DNA of 64,000 bases. It comes from Ruegeria halocynthiae. Its GTDB lineage: Bacteria; Pseudomonadota; Alphaproteobacteria; Rhodobacterales; Rhodobacteraceae. Under the pieces are notes generated by a model. It was given only the letters and a program-made list of their open reading frames with translations. It did no database searches and was not told the origin of the DNA. The DNA is taken from assembly GCF_000743705.1 (NCBI RefSeq), contig NZ_JQEZ01000002.1, positions 289,250 to 353,249 of the forward strand, written 5' to 3'. The translations under genes were made by a program, and so were the position numbers. Positions 37,611-44,828 of this stretch are shown one piece after another. The first letter of the stretch is position 1; every line of letters begins with the position of its first letter.

Positions 37611-38369
37611 ATGCTGAACACGATCATACATGGCGAACCAACCGCGAACCCTCCTTTGCTGATCGCGCACGGGCTTTATGGCTCGGCCCGGAATTGGGGC
37701 GTTATCGCCAAACGCCTTTCTGACGAAAGGCAGGTTGTCGCCGTCGATATGCGCAATCACGCGTACAGCAAGTGGACCGAGCAACACGGTTATGCTGATC
37801 TGGCCGATGATCTGGCCGAGGTCGTGGAACATTTCGGTGGCCACGCCGATGTGGTTGGGCATTCGATGGGGGGCAAGGCGGCGATGACGCTGGCGTTGCG
37901 CCACGGCGACCTGCTGCGCAAGCTGGTCGTGGCGGATATCGCGCCCGTGGCATATTCTCACAGCCAGATCCAATTCATCGACGCGATGCGCGCCGTGGAT
38001 CTGTCAGCGGTCGAACGGCGCTCGGACGCGGAACAGCAACTGGCAGAACAAGGGGTTGAGAAGGCGCTGCAAAGCTTTTTTACGCAATCCCTTGATACCA
38101 AGGAAAAACGCTGGCTTCTCAACCTGGATACGCTGGCGGCTGAGATGCCTGAAATCATGGGTTTCCCGGACACGGGCGCATCCTGGGATGGGCCAACGCT
38201 TTTCCTGTCTGGCGGCACATCCGACTATGTGTTGCCCGAACATCGCAATACGATCCGCGCCCTGTTCCCGGCCGCGCGCTTTGCCAAGATACCCGGCGCA
38301 GGCCATTGGCTGCACGCCGAGAAACCCCGCGAGTTCGAAGCTGCCGTCAGAACCTTTCTGAATGCGTGA
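37611..38369 (+). CDS. Alpha/beta-fold hydrolase (YbfF-like esterase)
   Basis: A 252-residue hydrolase. The oxyanion strand LLIAHGLYGSARNWG (16-30), nucleophile elbow GHSMGGK with S85, an acidic residue in GGTSDYV, and the C-terminal catalytic His in PGAGHWLHAEKP are all present. This pattern matches the small esterases of the YbfF type (palmitoyl-CoA or other acyl esters). Start 37611 (MLNTIIHG) is chosen because residues encoded further upstream are not family-like. It is convergent with a tiny membrane-protein gene. Confidence 0.9.
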   Translation: MLNTIIHGEPTANPPLLIAHGLYGSARNWGVIAKRLSDERQVVAVDMRNHAYSKWTEQHGYADLADDLAEVVEHFGGHADVVGHSMGGKAAMTLALRHGDLLRKLVVADIAPVAYSHSQIQFIDAMRAVDLSAVERRSDAEQQLAEQGVEKALQSFFTQSLDTKEKRWLLNLDTLAAEMPEIMGFPDTGASWDGPTLFLSGGTSDYVLPEHRNTIRALFPAARFAKIPGAGHWLHAEKPREFEAAVRTFLNA

Positions 38370-38558
38370 TCAGGCCACGCCCTGATACAGCTTCCTGGCC
38401 ACCAGCCAGGACACTGGTGCTGCGATAACGGCACCTGCCCCAGCGGCTGCAACAATGGCCGGGGCTGAAACCATTCCGGCCGTCAGAACTGCGATGACGG
38501 CTGTCCCGGCCAGGGCCGTGGCAATCAGGGAATACAAGATGGATGCAAGGCGGAACAT
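38370..38558 (-). CDS. Small two-helix membrane protein
   Basis: A 62-residue protein with two membrane helices (about 5-29 and 33-54) ending VARKLYQGVA. Similar short proteins occur across Roseobacter genomes, where I recall them being wrongly labelled CTP synthetase; there is no synthetase domain here. It abuts the convergent hydrolase stop without a gap. Function unknown. Confidence 0.7.
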   Translation of the reverse strand: MFRLASILYSLIATALAGTAVIAVLTAGMVSAPAIVAAAGAGAVIAAPVSWLVARKLYQGVA

Positions 38559-38666
38559 GGCTGGCTGCCCTCTGTATGGTGACGCTTTGCCGTCACATTA
38601 GGGCACCGGGCCACTGCCATCTTTGATCTGTGTCAGATCAAAGGGTTAGCCGTTCGGATTTGCGGA

Positions 38667-39038
38667 TCACGCAACCTCGCCACCGCCATTGACCCAATCG
38701 GTAAAACCGCCAAGATTATATACGGCCTCATACCCCATATCCTTAAGCAGCTTACCTGCCAAAGCGGCCCGCCCGCCCGCTGCGCAATACAGCACAATCA
38801 CCCGATCTTTGCGAAGTTCGGGATCATGGGATTGCAGGGTGTCGTCAGCCCGAAATTCCAACATGCCACGGGAAATGTGATGCGCGCCCGCAGCCCGGCC
38901 AACCTGCTGCAATTCGGCAGCATCGCGAACATCCAGCAACAACCCGTCCTGCCCCAGCAGTTCTTGGGCTTTGGCCATGTCGATACGTTCGACAGCGGCA
39001 TTCGCGGCTTCCATCATTTCTTTTACGGTCACTGGCAT
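38667..39038 (-). CDS. Rhodanese-like domain protein
   Basis: A 123-residue single rhodanese domain with LLLDVRDAAELQQVG at 33-47 and the active Cys85 in LYCAAGGRAALAG, followed by GGFTDWVNGGG. Such domains carry persulfide sulfur. The active loop CAAGGR is the six-residue type of sulfurtransferases. No sulfur gene is adjacent; the next gene is the unrelated type I secretion adaptor. Confidence 0.9.
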   Translation of the reverse strand: MPVTVKEMMEAANAAVERIDMAKAQELLGQDGLLLDVRDAAELQQVGRAAGAHHISRGMLEFRADDTLQSHDPELRKDRVIVLYCAAGGRAALAGKLLKDMGYEAVYNLGGFTDWVNGGGEVA

Positions 39039-39118
39039 GGGTGGCTCTCCCGGTGAAAATCACCGGATGTTAACATGCGAAAAATGGAAGGTGTAGGGCG
39101 TTCACCCGTTCATTCCGA

Positions 39119-40471
39119 TCAATGCTCGCGGAAGGCCCGAGACATACTGTCTGTCACCGGCTTTGCGATATAGGCGGCAAAAGTTCTTTCTTCCGTCTGG
39201 ATCATGATCTCGGCGGGCATACCCGGCGTTGGGATGAACCCGCGGACACGGTTGATTTCCTCGGGTTCCAGCGAAATACGGGCCAGGTAGACCTCTTGCG
39301 GGGCGCCTGCAGATTCCTCGACAACAGAGTCAGCTGAAAGATAGAACACCTCACCGCTCAGCACGGGCGTTGTCCTTTGGTTCAACGAAACCAGACGCAC
39401 CGTTGCTTGTTGCCCGGTTACGACGCTGTCGATCTCGGTGCGCGGAATCTGCGCCTCGATGATCAGCGGCGCGTCGGCCGGCAGGATTTCAACGATGGGT
39501 TCACCGGTTTCGATCACGCCACCCGCTGTATGGTAATGCAACCGCACAACCGTGCCCGTGACAGGTGCGCGAACAACGGCGCGGTCCAGAACACTGCGGG
39601 CTTGCCGGGCTTTTTCACGGACACTTTCCAGATCAGCAGCGATCACGCTCAACTCATCAAGGGCTGCTTCGCGATAGGCGGCGCGGGTACGCGAAATCTG
39701 TTCGTCGTATTTCAAAAGCATCTGGCTGATCTCAGCAGCCTCGGCCGCCAAACGCGCCTGCTGACCTTCGGCCTCGGCCTGAACGCGGCGGATCGTGTTC
39801 AATTCACCTTTACGGACCAACCCCTTATCAAACAGCGCTTTTTTGGTATCGAATTCCTCTTGCAGGATTTCTGAACGCCGCACCATACTGTCAAGCTGCG
39901 CCTCGAACCCGCTCGACCGGATTTTCAATGCTTCCATGTTCCGCTCCAGCAGGGCGATATCGTTCACCAGCGTTTTTCGGGACAGATCAAAACTGATCTT
40001 TTGCCCGTCAAGGATCGTCATCACCTCGACATCATTCGAAGCTTCCACAAGGTTGGTGGAAAAATCCAACCGTTGCAGCTCACCATATTCGGCATTCAGG
40101 CGTTCGGACATGGCTTGCAGGCGGATTTTGCGAATGAACAGCTCGCGCTCATTTGACTGGGCCGAGGTCTGGTCCAGCGTCATCAGGACTTGTCCGGCTT
40201 CGACAGCTTGGCCTTCGACGACCTTGATGTCCTCGATAATGCCACCTTCCAGGTGCTGCACGATCTTGTTGCGGCCCGTGGCGACAAAGCTACCTTGCGC
40301 GATGACAGCAGCGGCCAACGGCGCGCGGAAGGACCAGACGCCAAACCCTCCGAAACACACAATCAGCAGGGTAAAGCCGATAACAATCAGCCGATTGATC
40401 GAGCGAGGCACCTCGGCATACCAAACCGTCGGGTCCGTGGGATCGTTGTTTACAGGTACAAGATCGTTCAT
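39119..40471 (-). CDS. HlyD-family type I secretion periplasmic adaptor
   Basis: A 450-residue membrane-fusion protein linking an ABC exporter to a TolC-type outer-membrane channel. It has a cytosolic N-terminus, one membrane helix at about 27-47, the lipoyl half motif IVQHLEGGIIEDIKVVEGQAVEAGQ, a long coiled-coil (about 95-290), and the second lipoyl half VRAPVTGTVVRLHYHTAGGVIETGEPI. This is the PrtE/HlyD family of type I secretion. It is 12 bp downstream of the ABC gene. No tolC homologue is in the window. Confidence 0.95.
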   Translation of the reverse strand: MNDLVPVNNDPTDPTVWYAEVPRSINRLIVIGFTLLIVCFGGFGVWSFRAPLAAAVIAQGSFVATGRNKIVQHLEGGIIEDIKVVEGQAVEAGQVLMTLDQTSAQSNERELFIRKIRLQAMSERLNAEYGELQRLDFSTNLVEASNDVEVMTILDGQKISFDLSRKTLVNDIALLERNMEALKIRSSGFEAQLDSMVRRSEILQEEFDTKKALFDKGLVRKGELNTIRRVQAEAEGQQARLAAEAAEISQMLLKYDEQISRTRAAYREAALDELSVIAADLESVREKARQARSVLDRAVVRAPVTGTVVRLHYHTAGGVIETGEPIVEILPADAPLIIEAQIPRTEIDSVVTGQQATVRLVSLNQRTTPVLSGEVFYLSADSVVEESAGAPQEVYLARISLEPEEINRVRGFIPTPGMPAEIMIQTEERTFAAYIAKPVTDSMSRAFREH

Positions 40472-40483
40472 GCCCAGTTCCCC

Positions 40484-42718
40484 CTACTGATTTTGAATGC
40501 TGGGCGTCTGCTTGCGCGGCCCGTTCAACTGTTCCAATACCTGTTCGCGCTGACCAAACAGTGCCACGCGCCCATCGGTCAGCAGCATGATTTTGTCGAC
40601 CACGTTCAACAATGTTGGCTTCTGCGTAATCACCACAACGGTGATCTTGCTTTCTTTAGCCTGCGCAATGGCCCGCGCCAGCGCTTGATCACCTGCAACG
40701 TCCAGGTTCGAATTCGGCTCATCCAGAACCACCATGCGCGGATTGCCAAAGAAGGCACGCGCAAGCGCGATGCGCTGCTTTTGCCCGCCGGACAAGGGTG
40801 TCCCATCCGCGGCCACCACGGTTTCATAGCCTTGGGGCAACGTCGCGATCATATTGTGCACGTCGGCCAGCACCGCCGCATCGTGGATCTGTTCGTCGGT
40901 CGCATCAGACCGCATACGGCCGATGTTGTCCTTGATCGTACCCGGAAACAGCTGCACGTCTTGCGGCAGATAACCGATGCTTTCGCCAAACTGACGTGGA
41001 TCCCAGTTGCGGATATCCATCAGGTCCAGCCGCACGCTGCCCGATGTCGGCAAGATCGACCCAACCAGCGTTTTCCCCAAGGTGGTCTTGCCCGCGCCGG
41101 AATTGCCGATGATGGCCAGTGTCTCTCCGGGGTTCATCGAAAAGCTGATCCCGTTCAAAACAACGCGTTTGGTGCCACCCGGCACATAAAGCAGGCGTTC
41201 CACGTCCAGCCGACCTTCGGGGCGCGGCAGGCGCAGCTTCTCGAACTGAAGCGCCGATTTGGACAAGAGCTGATTGATCCGCGCATAGGCACCACGCGTC
41301 AGCAGGAATGAATTCCAGCCTTCGATGGAACCTTCGATTGGTGCGAAAGCACGACCGGCAATGATCGAGGCAGCGATCACCATACCACCCGTGATTTCGC
41401 CATTGAGCGCAAGAAACGCGCCCCAACCCAGAATACAGATCTGCGTCAGCAATCGTATCGCGCGCGAGATGGCGGCGAAGATCACATTCCGGTCCTGCGC
41501 ACGGACTTGCCATGTCAGCGATTGTGCTGTGTCGCGCCCCCAAATGCGAACGGCCTCTGGGATCATGGCCATGGCATTGATGATCTGGCTGTTTCGCGAC
41601 ATTGAATCCAAATGCATGTTGGCCATGGATTGCGCCTTGTTGGCCTCGGCAAAGGGTTTCGCCGTCATACGCTGGTTGATCAGGGCAATGATCATCAGCA
41701 GCAGGGCCGTCACGATCACAATCATCCCAAGCTGTGGGTGCACCAGAAAGATCATCAGGATGAACAAAGGCGCAAATGGAACGTCCAGAAACGAAATCAG
41801 GGTGCTGGATACCAGAAATCCGCGCACCTGCTGCAAATCGCCCAACGTCTGATATTCGCGACCCGTTCCGTGCAGCGACGCATGAGCCGCCGCGCTGAGG
41901 ATCGGTGCCCCAAGCCGGGCGGCGACCTCGACCGCGGTACGCATCAGCATGAACCGGCGCACGGCATCAAAAGCCGATTGGAAAAGAACCGCGCCGGCGA
42001 CAATGGCCGTCAGCATGATCAACGTATCCAGTGACCGGCTGGTCAAAACGCGGTCGCTGATCTGGAACAGGTAAATCGGAATTGCCAGAATAAGGATATT
42101 CGTCGCACAGGTCAGAACCAGCACAAAGGCCAGGTTGCGATAGATCGCGCGCAATGACGTCCGCAGCGTCTTTTGAAAATCTTCGGGCGGGGTACGTTTG
42201 TGAAATGTTTGGGGTGGCCCGTTTCCATTACCGCCGCCAGAATTACTGCGTAGCAATGGTTGATTTGCCTTAGCCTCGATAGTGGTGCCCATGCGATCAC
42301 CGCCATTCGAGCGCGACGCGGGGGGTATACGGTCGCTCGTTTTGTTGACGGTTTCAGGATCGGGGCCTTCGACACCGGCCACCCCAGCACCGCTGCCCTG
42401 TTGGTCATTGTCTTCGGCAGGCTGCGGCTGCTTGCGCCGCGGGGGAGTCCCGGCGCGCAGTCGTGGTTCCACTTTTGGATCATGATTTTCGGATTTCGGT
42501 TTCACGGGTTGCCCGGCATTCGTGCTATCCTTTGCGATTGTGTCCTGCTGGCCAGTTATTGGCGCACTTACACGCAGGTCTTCACTCAGGCGTAATCCGG
42601 GTTTCTTTTTAGCTTCACCCTTGGAACTGTCCGCATCAGGCGGTTTCGAAGCTGCGCCACCATTACGATCCAGCGGGCTGGCGAAACGGATCGGTCGCGT
42701 CGGAAATACATTCGACAT
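40484..42718 (-). CDS. Type I secretion ABC transporter (PrtD-like) with long polar N-terminal extension
   Basis: A 744-residue permease-ATPase. The first 190 residues are a polar, Gly/Asn/Pro-rich extension with no C39 peptidase motif, which PrtD-type exporters lack. A six-helix membrane domain follows (about 200-460). The nucleotide-binding domain has Walker A IIGNSGAGKTTLGKT near 535-548, signature LSGGQKQRIALARA near 639-652 and Walker B MVVLDEPNSNLD near 660-671. The ATG at 42718 is preferred over a TTG two codons upstream. It lies 36 bp after the 648-residue acidic protein gene and should export it or its neighbour. Confidence 0.92.
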   Translation of the reverse strand: MSNVFPTRPIRFASPLDRNGGAASKPPDADSSKGEAKKKPGLRLSEDLRVSAPITGQQDTIAKDSTNAGQPVKPKSENHDPKVEPRLRAGTPPRRKQPQPAEDNDQQGSGAGVAGVEGPDPETVNKTSDRIPPASRSNGGDRMGTTIEAKANQPLLRSNSGGGNGNGPPQTFHKRTPPEDFQKTLRTSLRAIYRNLAFVLVLTCATNILILAIPIYLFQISDRVLTSRSLDTLIMLTAIVAGAVLFQSAFDAVRRFMLMRTAVEVAARLGAPILSAAAHASLHGTGREYQTLGDLQQVRGFLVSSTLISFLDVPFAPLFILMIFLVHPQLGMIVIVTALLLMIIALINQRMTAKPFAEANKAQSMANMHLDSMSRNSQIINAMAMIPEAVRIWGRDTAQSLTWQVRAQDRNVIFAAISRAIRLLTQICILGWGAFLALNGEITGGMVIAASIIAGRAFAPIEGSIEGWNSFLLTRGAYARINQLLSKSALQFEKLRLPRPEGRLDVERLLYVPGGTKRVVLNGISFSMNPGETLAIIGNSGAGKTTLGKTLVGSILPTSGSVRLDLMDIRNWDPRQFGESIGYLPQDVQLFPGTIKDNIGRMRSDATDEQIHDAAVLADVHNMIATLPQGYETVVAADGTPLSGGQKQRIALARAFFGNPRMVVLDEPNSNLDVAGDQALARAIAQAKESKITVVVITQKPTLLNVVDKIMLLTDGRVALFGQREQVLEQLNGPRKQTPSIQNQ

Positions 42719-42754
42719 AATCAAACTTTCAGGTCACTCGTAACAAACAGAGTA

Positions 42755-44701
42755 TTACGTTAGCATAGATTGTAGGCCGTCGTCGACACTCGCCATTTCT
42801 GTCGGTGTCAGCTTGATCTGACTGGCGATATTTCCAACCTCGGCGGCAACGTCCGCCTCTTCCATCAGGAACGCGATCGCTTCATTTGCAATCTCTGCGT
42901 TTTCTTCCTCTGGCGCGTCAATCAAACTTGCCTGATGCAGCAACACGTCCGAGTATTCGCCCTCTTGCGCCATAATCACTGAATCGACGCCGACTTTGAC
43001 GACATTGGCCGCGTTAAGGATGGCGTTACCTGCACCAATGGCCGACACCGCTTCTCCGGCCGGGCCCGAGACTGAGATGTCATCCTGATCTTGCAACAGA
43101 GTGACCTGTTCAATGACATTGACCTGCAGCAGATCGCCTTCGATCTTCAGGACACGCACCAATTCGGTACCGGCGAATGTCGGGTCATTCATCAACGCAT
43201 CTTCCAGCGCTTCGGTGTCCAACTCTTGCAAGGGCAGGACACTGGCAAGGTTCTCGCTGAGCACTTCGTGCGTATCTTCGCCCGTGGTTGTCAAAGAGAC
43301 TTGGTTCATCACCAGGTTTTCGTTCGATTCACTTTCTACGTCACCCGTGATCACGTCGTCATCCAGCAGCACGATAGTCTGCGACACGATATCGACCGAG
43401 ATCATATCCCCGCCCGTTATGATCACATCGTAGAAACTGCCCAGCTGAAGGATGCTGGTCACGTTGGACATGATGTTGTCGCCCAAGGTGTACAGTGACG
43501 ACGTCGCCGAGATTTCAGTGTGAATCTGGTCGATGTCAGTGGCGTTGATAACCTGATTGATGAAATTCGCCACAATAAGATCACCATCGATCCAATCGAC
43601 GGCAACAAACGGGTCTTCGCCTGATTCCGCAACATTGGTTTCAAGCCACGGGGCTTCGTGAGCCTCAACCTCGATCTGCGAGGATTGGACCACATTGGTC
43701 GTGCTTTGCACACCCTCGCCGCCTTCGTCGATGTCAGAAACAACTGCGACCTGATTGATCACGGTCAGATTAACGGATTGCCCGCCCACCACGATGTTAG
43801 GCGCATCAACCCAACCCACAGTGACGGCCACTTCGTTGACCGCGACATTGCCGCCAGTGACCACTGTATGACCATCATCGAAATCCGGATCTTTGCTCTG
43901 ATCCCATTCTGCTGGCAACGGATCGGGGGTTTCGGCTGCGGCGACGTCTTCCGCTTCGTCGTCTGTCTGATGATGTTCCGGCAGCAGATCGCTCCAAACC
44001 GGCATTTCATCTACCTGCTCACCGTTCACGATCACGCCTGTTGCGTCCTCACCATGGAATTGGTGGACCGTGACCCCTTCGACATCGGGGTTCATTGGAG
44101 TCAGCATCTGGTCGGCGATTTCCATGACCGTCTCGGCAGACAGGTAATCGTCAATGTTGATGGACGGCGCCGAGGTCGCATGAAGCGACATAGCGGTGTC
44201 CAGCAATTCCTCGCCCTGCTGCATCAGGGATTCAACCTCGCGGAAATCGCCCTGACCGATCGTATCGTTGTCGCTCAGATTCACGGTCTGGAACGTATAG
44301 GTCACGGCGGACCCGATAAGTTCGATCGTGAACTCAGGCTCAAGGATGATCACTGTCTGAGTAGAATTCTGCAGGGTATATTCAGGGGTTTCACCTTCCG
44401 GGCCAGCAACCGGGCCGCTGAGAATCACCGTTTCCCCAACCGGGCTGTAAGGCGCAGGCGGGAATGGGACGTCTTGGGAAGGGGCAATTGATTTGAAGGG
44501 CATCACGTTGCCCTCACCAGGATCAAGTTTCAGGTCTGCCTTCAGCTTGATCTTTGTCGGGTCCTCGAGGCCCTCAAGTTCGGCTTTCCGTCTCAGCGCA
44601 ACAAATTCCTCGTACTGATCCCGCAACCGGATCTGCTCGGTTGTGATTTCGAAGGCGCCAACAAAATGTGCAATTGTTTCACTAATACTGTCGAGGGACA
44701 T
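42755..44701 (-). CDS. Acidic modular protein, probable type I secretion partner or substrate
   Basis: A 648-residue, strongly acidic protein without signal peptide or membrane helix. About four diverged copies of a module are visible: GGQSVNLTVINQVAVVSDID (305-324), DGDLIVANFINQVINATDID (372-391), GGDMISVDIVSQTIVLLDDD (430-449) and EGDLLQVNVIEQVTLLQDQD (521-540). Each is followed by a second block of hydrophobic beta-like residues such as NLVMNQVSLTTTGED. The N-terminal 60 residues are helical and charged. No RTX nonapeptides are present. A good ribosome site GGGGAAAGGA precedes the ATG. I recognise no named domain; a beta-rich secreted or surface protein is my inference from its position directly before the exporter genes. 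Confidence 0.75.
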   Translation of the reverse strand: MSLDSISETIAHFVGAFEITTEQIRLRDQYEEFVALRRKAELEGLEDPTKIKLKADLKLDPGEGNVMPFKSIAPSQDVPFPPAPYSPVGETVILSGPVAGPEGETPEYTLQNSTQTVIILEPEFTIELIGSAVTYTFQTVNLSDNDTIGQGDFREVESLMQQGEELLDTAMSLHATSAPSINIDDYLSAETVMEIADQMLTPMNPDVEGVTVHQFHGEDATGVIVNGEQVDEMPVWSDLLPEHHQTDDEAEDVAAAETPDPLPAEWDQSKDPDFDDGHTVVTGGNVAVNEVAVTVGWVDAPNIVVGGQSVNLTVINQVAVVSDIDEGGEGVQSTTNVVQSSQIEVEAHEAPWLETNVAESGEDPFVAVDWIDGDLIVANFINQVINATDIDQIHTEISATSSLYTLGDNIMSNVTSILQLGSFYDVIITGGDMISVDIVSQTIVLLDDDVITGDVESESNENLVMNQVSLTTTGEDTHEVLSENLASVLPLQELDTEALEDALMNDPTFAGTELVRVLKIEGDLLQVNVIEQVTLLQDQDDISVSGPAGEAVSAIGAGNAILNAANVVKVGVDSVIMAQEGEYSDVLLHQASLIDAPEEENAEIANEAIAFLMEEADVAAEVGNIASQIKLTPTEMASVDDGLQSMLT

Positions 44702-44755
44702 AACTGTTTCCTTTCCCCGCCCCGGCCTGAAATTTCCGGTTTGGGTTCAGTTGGA

Positions 44756-44789
44756 CCGAGGCCACCTATCGCGGCCTCGGCTTTTTTTA
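44756..44789 (+). terminator. Terminator-like hairpin in plus orientation between two minus-strand genes
   Basis: An 8-bp GC-rich stem (44756-44763 with 44773-44780) with a 9-base loop is followed on the plus strand by CTTTTTTTA. All flanking genes run on the minus strand, so as a terminator it faces antisense transcription. On the minus strand it would be an intercistronic hairpin preceded by an A-run. Confidence 0.6.
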
Positions 44790-44828
44790 GGGTTGGGTCA
44801 GGGCCCTGAATTCGGGTCCTGAAACCTC

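Noticed and set aside
38370..38558. CTP synthetase label for the 62-residue protein
   Set aside because: It has two membrane helices and no synthetase or glutaminase motif.
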